From Lantana camara (Eukaryota; Streptophyta; Magnoliopsida; Lamiales; Verbenaceae): 64,000 nt of DNA. This document shows, in pieces, positions 10,240-22,128 of the stretch (within the stretch, counting starts at the first letter, position 1; each line of letters starts with the position of its first letter). A program made the position numbers and the translations under genes. The notes beneath the pieces were generated by a model that was not told the origin of the DNA, made no database searches, and saw only the letters and a list, made by a program, of their open reading frames with translations. The DNA lies in contig CM074858.1 in NCBI GenBank assembly GCA_037501455.1, positions 99,606,001 through 99,670,000 on the forward strand, given 5' to 3'.

Positions 10240-13200
10240 AAAAACAGGTGTTCTCGTGTCATGTTTGAGTCAGTCTTGGTCGTACGGCTTAGGAACTACC
10301 TGATAATATGTGCATTGCATTGATTTTGAACATGAAATTTGGCTTTTCTTTTGAATTTTGTCGGACTATCTGCTGCATTAATATATGGATCCTTGTCTTT
10401 AGTGTTGGAAATGTGTCATGAGCATGCACTAATCGCATGCATATACTCTCGAAGTAAGTAATGATTTATAGGTTATGAAGATAATATCAAACCATGGCCA
10501 AGTTCTACGACAAAGACGATCGATTGCAAGCTTTTTCTGAGACATGGAAGATAGGAAGGATACACCCGGGAAGAATGTAGAGAATTTGAGATGTGAGGTT
10601 TTCTAGATGGAGCTAGAGTTCAAGGGTTAGGATTCGGAATAGGAGGTTCAAATTTAGAGATGCGGGAGTAGAGGGACACTTGGTGAAGTAGGGATTGATT
10701 GTGAGATGGTTATGACTTAGAGGATTGACATATACGGCTCTACTACATAAGGTGCCTTTAATTGGATTCCACAGGATCTTTCAACCTAAGGAATAGGGTG
10801 AACAAATCTTGAAGGTATTTTGGTCCCAGATTCGGACCATTGAAGAAGTATTAAGAATTGAGAGGAGTCAAGATAAAATGAGTTCGGCCGGAGTTACGAA
10901 CCAAGGGTCGACAAAGATGGATTTCTAACAAAGCCTAGTGATTAGAAATCGAGTTGTTGAAGTTAAGACCGGGAAGAGTTGGATTTGGGTGCTCTGGATT
11001 TCGATTAATGATGGGAAACGAGTCTGGAAGGGAGTAGAGAGAGGCAAGTAACTGTGTAAATACAAATTTAGGGAAAGTGGCGATATTGAGAACGGGATTA
11101 GAGTTCATTCTCCAAATCCAAGCTGAATTGGCATGTTGTGAGGTTGACTTGGGATATATGGAGTAACAAATGGAAATGGTAAAGTAAGGCAAAGACTCTT
11201 TGCAAGGAAATTATGCGCTCAAGTATAAGCAATTGGAGGTGAATTAAACTCACAAAGGATAAGCACGGGACTCTTGATCGAGGTGACGACTAAAAGTAGG
11301 GGTTGAAATTCGAGGAGAAGTTTGAATGCTAACTCTGTGGACGTGGAAGAATTAGGGATCAAGAAATTGCAATCTCAGATAGTGGAAGATATAAATTGAT
11401 TTACAATGATTGGTGGAAATCTCGAAGACCGTGGAAAAGGCTAGGAATAATCTCCAAGCCAAAGTAACCTCGGGATTGGAGGAATGAGGAAAAGCTACCG
11501 AGCTAACAACTTACCACATTGGTGATAGGTTCCAAAACATTCATAGCACGTGCATCATACTTTGCATCAATTATTTACTCTTCTGGCCTTATGTTTATCC
11601 GTGCATTTCTATTTGATTTCGTTGTGCTATTGTGTTGCACAATTGCTTGATGTAAATGTGACCCATGCATTGACATCTTTACCCGACATGCATTTTAGTG
11701 TTTACTTGGTAGGAAGTTCTGTCACCTCACTCATCAAGTATCTTTTCGACTGGCCACATCTGGATGACGAGGAAAAGCAATAACAGGATGGCACATGATA
11801 AGAAAGAGGACTTCGGAAAATAAAGAACTTCAGGTAAGGGATAGGTCGGTGGAAAGTAACTCCAAAGGAAAGTGAGATTAGAGTTGGTTTCGAGGTGTTC
11901 GGATCGAATAAGAATAGAGGAAGGAGTCCCGCACTTCAAGAGGATTAGAAAAGAAATGGAAAGGCGAAACCTTTGGGTCGTCATTTTTGGTTAAAACCCT
12001 CCCTATGGGAAATGGCTCATCAAGAATTTCAATGAAAGAAGGACTAATGGAGTTTGACATGTAAGGGTAAAAATTTTAAGCGGGAGAGCCCGACCGAGAG
12101 ATAAACTGGAGGATGGAAGTGGGGCTCGAAGAAATATGTTAGTAGCGACAACGGGGATGCAAATTAAAGGGGATTTGGAAGTCCTAATGGTGGCAATTGG
12201 AAATGAATGAGACGACGGTAATGGTTAAGTTGTTAAGGAAGAAGCTACGTTGCTAAATTCGGGTGAAGATTTTACGAGATATAAGGGAAATGGTTCATTG
12301 AACATTTCTACGTATGGAATTCCGATCTGGAGGTGATGGAATTATAAGGGAGTTTCTGTTAACTCCTAAGTCGGAATTAACAAGAGGAAATCGAATCAAG
12401 TTATCATATAACGGGATGGTGTCAATCAAGATTAATTCAATGAAGTACAAAAGGGGTCCAAGACAATATTATTGAGTTATTGGTTATATCAATGGTAATC
12501 CAGGAGGAAACTTAAGAAGGAACCAAATAGAAAAGGATAATAATTGGAGGATTGACATCAAACTTCAAGAATCATCAAGAACCTGTTATCTTCGATTCAA
12601 GAAATACGGGGCCTATTACCGAATATAACTTTAAAGGAGTTAAAGAAAATAAATGGATAACATGAATAGAAGGTGGGAAAGAATTCGTGTTGAGAAAGAA
12701 ATCATAATAACAAATATCTCAAGATCGGTACTGAACCGTCAGTGTTGCCAGGAGTAGCTATTTTCGAGGATATGTTAGACTTTGATATGGGTAAAGATTG
12801 TAACTATGGATCTGATTTAGGGACGGACGATTTAAGGGTATTCGGGGAGGTCAAGCTCGGGTAATTAAAAAGAATGGGTTGGTCGAATGAGAATTAAGGG
12901 AAATGGTGAAGACTGGAAGCAGTACAAAACAGAACGGATCTAAGAGTATAATCCTTAAAGGATTCATCAATTGCTTCACCGGGGTACCCTGAGGAGGTTA
13001 AAGGCAAGCTGAGCACTGAGTTTATCTTCAGGACAGATTATACATTGGACAAAGACAACTCATAATTTTAAATTTTGCAACTTCGGTGAACGGTACTTAT
13101 AGCATCCATGATACATGCATCCATGCAAATTTAACTTAAATAATTTTTATATTATGTGCTTTGATTTCTTATCATGTTAAATTACTTGGAGTAATTGATA

Positions 13201-13312
13201 ACCAACGTGGATGATATCTGTTACTTGCGTTGGAGTGTCTTGCGTGATTTTAATTGTGGTTTCGCTTGTGTTGCTTGGGAGTATTGGAGTCTTCCTTGCT
13301 TTATTTTTAGTT

Positions 13313-13473
13313 GAGAGACGGGGTGCTCTCGTTGATTGTAAGAGATGGGGATTCTCTTTTTTTTATTTGAGAGACGGGGTACTCTCTTTACTTGCGAGAG
13401 ACGGGGTTCTCTCATTGCTACTCGAGAGACGGGGCTCTCTCCTTGTTGCTTGTGAGAGACGGGGAATCTCTCA
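13313..13473 (+). repeat. Array of six short hairpins (X interior)
   Basis: Six GAGAGA-like arms each face a TCTCTC-like arm across a loop of the type CGGGGT. Units are at 13313-13330, 13340-13358, 13369-13386, 13396-13413, 13424-13441 and 13454-13472, with a period of about 28 bp. Unit 2 has AAGAGA/TCTCTT, changed on both sides. The array ends 60 bp before the 3' LTR. Confidence 0.75.
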
Positions 13474-13496
13474 TTGATTGTTTTTAGTTGTGCTGT

Positions 13497-13514
13497 GAAT
13501 CCGAGGACGGATTC
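13497..13514 (+). other. Pre-PPT hairpin H3 of X
   Basis: GAATCCG-AGGA-CGGATTC is a perfect 7-bp stem with a 4-nt loop. It ends 18 nt before the LTR and is followed directly by the polypurine tract (AAGGGGGAGAG). Confidence 0.7.
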
Positions 13515-13518
13515 TTTT

Positions 13519-13532
13519 TAAGGGGGAGAGAT
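13519..13532 (+). other. Polypurine tract of X
   Basis: AAGGGGGAGAGAT directly precedes TGTAACGCCCC, as expected for the plus-strand primer of an LTR element. Confidence 0.85.
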
Positions 13533-13959
13533 TGTAACGCCCCGCTTTCTCATTTATATTAATATGTCGTATTTGTTTATAAATTGCACAATTAAATCAT
13601 TTAATTACTTGATTAATTGTTTATAAGTGTTAAATATTTAATTTTATTATAAATTATTATTATTCTATTTTATTTTATTTATAATGTTTTATTTCGTTAA
13701 CTTAGTGAATTAAATTGTTAATTAAGCGTTATGTTAATTACTCATGCTTTAACCATATTAATTAATTAATTTGTATAATTACGTTGACCTTAATTCATGT
13801 TTAAAATAGAATTTAATTTATTTAGTTTAATTTTATTACGGATGAATTGTATGAATATGTGCATGATGGTTTAATTGTGCATCGTTCTTATATGAAATGA
13901 TATCGAAATGTCGTGAAAATGTAGTATGTTGTAAATATGTGTGTTATGAACATGCCTAT
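13533..13959 (+). repeat. 3' LTR of X, part 1
   Basis: First 427 bp of the LTR, very AT-rich. It is interrupted after CCTAT (13955-13959) by Copia-2. Unlike W, Y and Z it has no CAGGTAAG near the start. Confidence 0.8.
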
Positions 13960-15911
13960 TGTTGGAAAACACGAATCAGAAAGCAGCGGAATTTAAAAAT
14001 TTTTCCAACAAAAGGACCTTGAACTCGCAATCGTGTAACCAAATTCGTGAAGATAGAAAACTTACTTTTCTTTTATTCTTTCTTGAAGCGTTTCAAGCCA
14101 CCCAAGAACGCTCTTCTCGCGGCTTGATCGCCTCTCCTTTGGTAAAGCTCGAATCTTCAAACTTCTAACTTGAAGTCTCTAGAGAAAGTCCACCAACTTG
14201 ATCACAATCTAACTAGTAAGGATGCTAGTTCTCTAGTTAGTGTTTAGGCTTAACCTAGGGTTTAATTTAATCTTGGAGAAAGGAAGGTGTTCAACACATG
14301 AACCAAGAATTGTCAATTAGCTCTAAAGGGGAGCATGAGCTCCCCTATATATAGGAAAGGGGAGGGGCGGCCGAAACTAGTCCTTATTGGACTAGGATTT
14401 GGTTCCTCTCTCTCCTATTACTTGATCACCAAGTATTTTCCAACTTTGACTTTGAATTCTAATTCTAGTCAACTTTTAAGAGAGCTAAAAATATCCAAAC
14501 TATTTTTGGATAATTTTATACTTTATTTATTATAAAATAAATAACTTATTTTATCTAATTAATTAATTCATAATTAATTAACTAGATTATTTTCTCCAAA
14601 ATTAGACTTTCTTTTTAATTCAAAATTAAACCAAAGTCTATTAAATAATTAACTAATTAATTATTTAATATATATATATATAATATATATACACACACGT
14701 GTGTGACACGTGTCACAGTGACACGTGTCAGTCACGTGAGCCACACGTGTGATTTCACACGTGTGGAACCCTCTTGGCCCGATTAACTCGTTTAATCATT
14801 TTCAAGCCTCAAGTCATGTAATCAAGTTGTTGTGTGTGACCCTCTAGGTTTTCAATTCAATTAGCAGTGACCCCAATTAATTAATTCACTAATTAATTAA
14901 TCAGTCCACAGATTAAACGACCATAGTCTAGCAACAGGTGTTTAACCCCTAGCTGAATTGGAATGTTCAGATTCGACAGAACCTTTAAGTCATTGATTCA
15001 TGTGAGATACAATCCTCCTACTTACTATCTCTCAACCAAGATCTAGGGTAAGGGAATAATCAGAACCCTAATAATCCGGTCTTAAAGCTAAGTGTATTTC
15101 ATATCCATTTGATCTCAATCCAAGAAACCCTTTTCTTGATGTCTTGATCTACTGCCTTGGCCAAGGACTCCATATGGCATATGAATGACTTACACAATAA
15201 GAGATCACCTTGCAAATGCAAGTGTAGGTCCTATCTTGATTCTCATTCACTTTCATGAGTCACTTGTGCAGCCCCAGCATAAGCCTTGAATCAGTTGTCT
15301 AAGGCGATACCCTTTAAAGCTTATACCTAAGACTACAGAGTTAACTCATAAAGTGACAAGGAACCTCAAGTCTAAGGATCAATTAATCACATCAATGACT
15401 CGTGAGATATTTCCTAATCTGGAAGTTTCCATTTCCTGAAATAGAAACTTCCTTTCCCATTTAGGAATGTTCTCACACGGGGCACCTCAGTGAACTTACT
15501 TATTAAAGTAAGCACCCTCATGTATCACGCACGTATCAACTATACACTTTCCACCTCCATGAAACAAGGTGGTCCTTCTTAAGGGCGTGATCCCACAAGC
15601 AAGCCTTAGAGGAGTCAGGTCGACACTCCCACTGTCTGTAGGACTCATCGGCTTGGAGTATTTTACTAATCATGACTTATGTGATATCGGGCTCGTTTCA
15701 TGAACCATTTCACCTAAATGGTAGAGTCCTAAAGTCATCAGGATTAGGGGAGTTCTCATACATGCACAGATAAAGTAAACGCATACCAAACAAGAGCATA
15801 TAAAGAAGTGTTGCCTCAATTCGTTATTTCATTCAAAGATTGTCTGTGATTACAATAAGGAAAAGTACAAAGCGGATATACAATCGGCTTTCTAGGGAAC
15901 TATTCCTAACA
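13960..15911 (-). repeat. 3' LTR of Copia-2
   Basis: Ends TGTTGG...CTAACA as written on the plus strand. It holds six CACGTG boxes between 14696 and 14763, and a TATA-like CTATATATAGG (14345-14355) beside GGGGAGC/GCTCCCC arms. Confidence 0.92.
14696..14763 (-). promoter_or_regulatory. Cluster of six CACGTG (G-box) motifs
   Basis: CACGTG at 14696, 14707, 14722, 14733, 14744 and 14758, most as ACACGTGT or ACACGTGTC. It lies in U3, roughly 350 bp upstream of the TATA-like site in element orientation. The other LTR has the same cluster at 22863-22930. bZIP and bHLH factors bind such motifs in plants. Confidence 0.7.
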
Positions 15912-15922
15912 ATCTCCCACTT
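15912..15922 (-). other. Polypurine tract of Copia-2
   Basis: AAGTGGGAGAT on the minus strand, directly before the 3' LTR. Confidence 0.85.
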
Positions 15923-15927
15923 GCCCG

Positions 15928-18900
15928 TCAAAGCCATTCTAAAGCTACTCTAAGTCCCATCTTCTAAAGATGAGCTTGGAAAGCTTCTCGACTAAGGGGT
16001 TTAGTAAGTGGATCTGCCACGTTCTCTGCTGATGTGACCCTCTCAATTAGCACATCTCCTCTTTTGATAATATCACGGATTAGGTGATACTTCCTCATAA
16101 TGTGCTTGGTCCGTTGGTGAGATCTTGGTTCTCTTGCTTGAGCAACCGCCCCAGTGTTGTCACAAAACAGAGTAATGGGGTCTTTCTTGCTAGGAACAAC
16201 ATTCAATTCTTGAATGAAGTTTCTAATCCAAACACCATCCTTGGCTGCATCATTTGCAGCTAAGTATTCGGCCTCAGTGGTCGAATCTGCAGTGGTAGTT
16301 TGCTTGGAACTCTTCCAACTCACTGCACCGCCGTTTAGGCAGAAAATGTATCCTGACATTGACTTAAAATCATCTAAGTCAGATGCAAAGCTTGCATCGC
16401 TGTATCCTTCGACAGTAAGATCTTTCTGACCTCCGTAAACTAAGAATAAATCTTTAGTACTTTTCAAGTACTTAAGAATATTCTTCATGGCAGTCCAGTG
16501 ACCATCTCCAGGGTCAGTTTGGAAACGACTTGTCACACTAAGTGCATAAGCCACATCCGGTCGAGTACATAACATTGCATACATTATGCTACCTATTGCT
16601 GATGCATAAGGTGTATGAGTCATTCTTTCCTTCTTAAGGTTAGTCTTAGGACACATCTTCTTTGAAAGACATGTTCCTACACTCATAGGAAGGTTCTTAA
16701 CCTTTGCTGACTCCATATTGAATCTCTTCAATACTTTGTCAATGTACATCGACTGTGATAGTCCTATTAACCTTCTAGATCTATCTATATAGATTTTAAT
16801 TCCAAGGATATAGGACGCATCACCAAGATCTTTCATCTCGAATTGGTTCGATAACCATAACTTAGTCACTTTCATGTCATCCTTCGAATTCCCAATAAGA
16901 AGGATGTCATCAACATAAAGTACTAAGAATTGCATTGAGGTCTCCAATTCCTTTCTATACACACATGATTCATTCGAAATTTGGATGAAGCCAAACGCTT
17001 TGACCGATTCATCAAATCGAATGTTCCAATTCCTAGAAGCCTGTTTCAATCCATAGATTGATCTTTGGAGTTTGCAAACCTTTTGCTCACTCCCACTGAA
17101 TGTGAAACCTATGGGTTGCTCCATATAAATGTCTTTGTCAATGTCACCATTGAGAAAGGCAGTTTTCACATCCATTTGCCATATCTCATAGTCATAATAT
17201 GCAGCAATGGCAAGCATGATCCGAATAGACTTTTGCATTACAACTGGTGAAAAGGTTTCATCAAAATCCACGCCGGGTCTTTGAGTGAATCCTTTTGCAA
17301 CCAGTCTTGCTTTGTAGGCTGCAATGCTTCCATCAACTCCAAGCTTTCTCTTAAAGATCCATTTGCAACCTATGGGTTTGACCCCATCAGGCAAATCTAC
17401 CAAGGTCCAAACTTGGTTGGAGTTCATGGAGTCCATTTCGGATTTCATGGCTTCTATCCACTGTTCAGAGTCAGAATCTGAAAGTGCCTCCTCATATGTT
17501 AAAGGATCATTATCCTTTTGAGAGATTTCATGGAAGAATCCATACCATCTCTCCGGCTGTCTAGGATTGCGTTCAGAACGCCTTAGAGGAGGATTTTCAT
17601 GTGTATCGAAATTCGTGATTGGTTGTGGTTGATCAGAGTGGGACGTTTCTTCAGTGGGTGGTATGGGGTCACTTTGTACTTCTTCTAATTATATGATCTT
17701 GCCTTGCTTTTCTTTAAGGAACGGTTCCTCCAGAAAAGTAGCATTTCTGGAAACAAACACCTTTTGCTCAGATTGATCATAGAAGTAGTATCCTATGGAT
17801 TCCTTAGGATAACCTACAAAGTAGCATAAGTTAGAACGAGATTCTAACTTATCTCCCACTGTCCTCTTCACGTAAGCAGGACAACCCCAAATTCTTAAGT
17901 AAGAATAACTAGGGATTTTACCATGCCACATTTCATAGGGCGTTTTAGGGACTGACTTAGAGGGAACTAGATTCAAAATCTTTGCTGCACTTTCTAGGGC
18001 ATAACCCCAGAAAGAAGGTGGTAAGTCAGTGAAACTCATCATGGAACGAACCATATCAAGTAGGGTTCGATTCCTTCTCTCAGAAACTCCATTAAGCTGA
18101 GGAGTTCCCGGAGGAGTCCACTGAGAGATAATCCCATTATCTTTGAGATGATTAAAGAATTCTTCACTAAGATACTCGCCTCCTCGATCAGATCGAAGTG
18201 CTTTGATCTTGTGACCAGTTTGGTTCTCAACCTCCTTTTGAAATTCTAAGAATTTCTCAAAAGCTTCAGATTTATACTTCATTAAGTATACATAACCATA
18301 CCGACTAAAGTCATCAGTAAAGGTTAAGAAATACTGATGATTGTTTCTAGTGCTTACACTAAGCGGTCCACAAACATCAGTATGGATCAAATCCAAAACC
18401 TTAGTGGCACGTTCCACAGTTCCTTTAAAAGGGACTTTGGACATTTATCCTTTGAGACAGGATTCGCAAGAAGTTAACTCCTTAAGATCATTTTCAGAGA
18501 ATGATCCTAAAGTGTTTATCTTGCTAATTCTGTTCTTGGAAATGTGTCCTAATCTAGCGTGCCATAAGGGAGCTGAAACTTTGTCATCTCTCTTACGCTT
18601 TGTTTCTCGTTGTATATTCATAATATTGATATTTTGAGTTAGGTAAAGTCCATTACTTAGAGTACCGATATGAACGGAAGAGTTGTTCCGTTTGATAAAG
18701 TATTTACCATTCTTAATATAAGTTTCATAACCTTCACAATGTAATATTGGAACTGAAATTATATTACGAATAATGCTCGGTACATAAAGGACTTTACTTA
18801 ATACTAACTCAAAACTACCTAAATCTAATCTAATTGTGCCTAAAGCTCGAGCTTCAACGTTTGAGCCATCGCCGATCTTCAAGACACATTCTCCTTCTTT

Positions 18901-19848
18901 TAGTTGTCGAACATCACTTAGCATCTGTACATCATTACAGATATGAGTTCCACAACCGGTATCAAGTACCCAAGAACTAGAATTAATAGACAGATTTACT
19001 TCAACGAGAAAGATACCTTTCTTTAAAGTAGCCTTGTACTCTGGGCAGTTTCTCCTCCAATGTCCCGCTTTGCCACAATGGAAGCAAACATCCTCTTTCT
19101 GATCACGCTTCTTCTTTTGGGCCTTCCCCTTCGAAATGCCACCAGTGGGCCTAAGGGGTTTCTTCTTCTTCTTTTGGGCTTTCTTGCCCTTACCTTTAGA
19201 AGGCCCAGAAGAGGAAGATGGAGCATTCACCATCAAAATCTTATTGTCCTTCTTGATCGTGCTTTCAGCAGTCACAAGCTGACTAATCAGCTCAGCTACA
19301 GTAGCACCAGCATGATTCATGTTGAAGTTAAGGACAAATGGGTTGAATGATGGTGGGAGCGAAGCTAGCAACAAATCCACTGAAAGCTCATCTTTCAGTG
19401 GCATGTCCATGGAAGCAAGTTTCTCAGTAAGGGCAAGAAACTTGAGTCCATATTCATGGACACTTGAACCTTCCCTCATTCTCAAGTGGAATAATTCTTT
19501 TAAAGTGTTATACCTTGTAACACGTTCATGAGGGCGGTAAAGTTGCTCTAAGTGGTCGTAAATCTCCCAAGCAAATTCCATGGCCTCATGTTGCCTTTGC
19601 AAGTCCGGAGACATGTTAGCCAACATAAGGCAACGGGCTTGGAGATTATCATCCTTCCACTTCTGAATCGCATCCCGCTCGGCCCGAGTGGGAGCCTCCC
19701 CTTCGGGACTAGGCTCCCCTTCGAAGAGAACATAAGTTCTCTTCTCAGAATCTAAAATGATTTTTAGATTCCTCAGCCAATCAGAATAGTTGGGACCAGT
19801 CAACTTGTTTGACTCGAGGATCGATACAAGAGGGTTTTTGGTTGCCAT
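15928..19848 (-). pseudogene. Copia-2 gag-pol polyprotein, three stops
   Basis: One frame runs from ATG 19848 to 15928 and would encode the whole gag-protease-integrase-RT-RNase H polyprotein. Gag: UBN2-like region, then the knuckle CFHCGKAGHWRRNC (about 19050-19090). Protease: WVLDTGCGTH. Integrase: zinc-finger region LWHARLGH and CESC, then the core with HTDVCGPL, SDRGGEY and GVSERRNR. RT: DVKTAFLNGDI and YVDDILL. RNase H: YSDASFASD, TTEAEYLAA and the C-terminal TKHIMRKYHLIRD. In-frame stops: TAA at 18445-18447, just after the integrase zinc-finger CESCLKG; TAA at 17689-17691, between integrase and RT; TAG at 15964-15966, near the C terminus. The first stop is shared with Copia-1. Confidence 0.93.
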
Positions 19849-22128
19849 TTCAAAACACGTAGAGAATCACAGAATCTACGACCTAAATGGTAAAACAGAG
19901 AACTAGTGAGCATGCTGAATTATAACGATATACAAAAGATAAGGTCTTTAATCTAATGTAGCTCCCACTGTTTTTCAAAGATCTAGAATTCCCAAAGATC
20001 TAAGAGGAACGCGTTTCCCAATGGGTACTAAGATCCTAGGCATTTTACCTCGAACCCACGACTCGCGGACATTCTAATTAAGAACCCTAGGTAGGTACAG
20101 CTTACCAATTCTAACACCTTTAGAACTCTTAGTAATTGTTTTTGCATCACCTATCTTTCAATATGGACCCACGACTCGTGCGACATCCATATTTACTTAG
20201 GCGTTAAGCTAGACCCATCAATCATAAGATCATGACCAAAACTTAGTTCGAACGACCCACGACTCGCGGACATCGCCCTTGCTAAAATTGACCACGAAAT
20301 ATTGATCATTAAAAATGATCAATTAGGTAACTAAGAACTAATAAGCTCCACTAGCTATCCCACGACTCGCGGACAATAACTAGCTTTACTTACTAAACTT
20401 AAAACCTATTGATGGAATGCTAGGAATTTAATTCAAAATTTGCATCTCGAATTAAACACCTATTTGTTCGAAATTAGCTTAATATTTGATGGGAATTTTC
20501 GAATCAACCGGAGAGTTGTCCGGTTCGACCTCACCAACATATATGTTATCCAATTTTATTAGTCTTGATTAATGCAAGTACACTTAAATGCATTTCAAAC
20601 AAGCACATAAACAGATAACATGTCCTAGCATGATACTAACATGTAATGATCATGGGTTCTACCTATCTTATGCGTGATATGTGGGAGCCACTCCACAATC
20701 ACAAGTTCTAACATACATGCCACATAAACAGTTCAAATCACATAAGGGAAAGCGGTAACAAAATACGAGCCCTATCTCTATTACATTTAACAATTGAGAT
20801 TCCCCTCCCTAACATTTTGAGGGGTCTTCACTTATGGCCTCCTTGTTACTTGAATGTGGTCCATCTTACTCCATGGGTGCATTGTCTCCAAAATGAAAAT
20901 AAAACCTCACCACCTATCTCTACTCTCAAATTACAATAAAAGGAAAAAGACATAAAGTAATAAGGCTCAATCTTCATATTGGCCTTAGACAATTACACGG
21001 GGCATACCCCGGCCTCAAAAACAGTAATATGGAAAGCCACATAATAAATCACATAACAGTACGCACATAAGTGAGGCTCCAACCTCAATTGAAAAACGCA
21101 ACTATAGGGCTCCAACCCCAATTTAAACCATCCATGTGCATAAATTAAAACCATACATAGATCTAAACCCATGATCACCTAACATGCTTTTGCAAAAATT
21201 TAAATTTAACCAATAAATTAAAATTCTCGCCTTAAGCTCTAATAGCTTAAAACACGACTTGATGCGAGTCTTGTTTATAAAAGTTTTCAATAAATCCCAA
21301 ATTACCAAAACAAATAAAATTCCAATTAATTTCTGAAAATTAATAATTTTATCAAGATGTATTTTCCCAAAACATAAACCGTTTCAATTTCTGAAAAATC
21401 CCAATTTTAAGTTTTGTTCAAAATTAAAATAAATATTCAAAAATAAAATTTTAAAATTAAAATAAAATTGGGACTGGATTGCACGAAACACGAAAAGGCC
21501 GGATCGCGAAAACGGGACCTGTACGCGGAGAAGACCGCACGCACGCGGCGCGCGCGACAGGCACGCACAGCGCGCGGCCAAGGCCGCGCGAGTGCACGCG
21601 CTGCTGCGCGCGGCTTTCCCGCAAGCATGCGGGCGGGGTGGGCGGCCAGTCTCGGCCGCCCTGGGCGGGCGCGCCTAGGCGCCCCCGGAAGACTCCCGCA
21701 CAGGCGTGCGGGAGGAGCTGGGCGGCTGGCCGGTCTGTCCCGGCCAGGCCTGGGCGGTTGCCCTTGCGCACGCCTAGCACAGGAGGGCGGTGCGCGCGAA
21801 GCCCGCCCGCGCGCGCGACGCCTTCGCGCGCGGGGTTTCGCGTGTTCGTCGCGATCCGGGTTTTCGTTTCGTGTTTTCGTTCAAAAGCAAAACCAATCCA
21901 AGAAATCCAAAAACAGTTTATACAGTTTCAAATCTAAAACAGTTTTCAAAAATTAAATTTTGTAAAAACCAATTTTCAGAAACTTTCAGGAAAAAATACA
22001 GTTTCGTAATTCAGGCTTTCTAAAACAATTACAAATACTCAATTGCATCAAGCCTAAGAATTTCTACCAAATTCAGTATAATTGAGACGAATCAGAAACA
22101 CGATTAACGAAGTGGCTCTGATACCACT
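19849..22128 (-). other. 2.3-kb leader of Copia-2
   Basis: This lies between the 5' LTR and the gag ATG. It contains four copies of CCCACGACTCGCGGACA (20055-20071, 20168-20185 with one extra base, 20256-20272, 20359-20375), a 61-codon open frame (20993-21178) matching one in Copia-1, and a very GC-rich block (about 21470-21865) whose sequence is quite unlike the block at the same place in Copia-1. Confidence 0.75.
22112..22126 (-). other. PBS of Copia-2 (initiator Met tRNA)
   Basis: TGGTATCAGAGCCAC on the minus strand, two bases inside the LTR end. Confidence 0.9.

Larger units (their letters stand above)
10213..13532 (+). other. Non-coding interior of X (3.3 kb)
   Basis: No open frame longer than about 90 codons exists, and no gag, protease, RT or integrase motif is visible in any frame. 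The sequence is purine-rich and not simple. Its 3' part shares GGTGAACGGTAC (13085-13096) and the hairpin array with the interior of Y (GGTGAACGGTAC at 38300-38311), so X and Y have related interiors despite different LTRs. It may be an ancient, fully decayed coding region or genuinely non-coding. Confidence 0.65.

Noticed and set aside
10935..12060. Short frames in the X interior as remnants of gag or pol
   Set aside because: Translations show none of the capsid, RT, RNase H or integrase motifs that are obvious in Z, so they are taken as chance frames.
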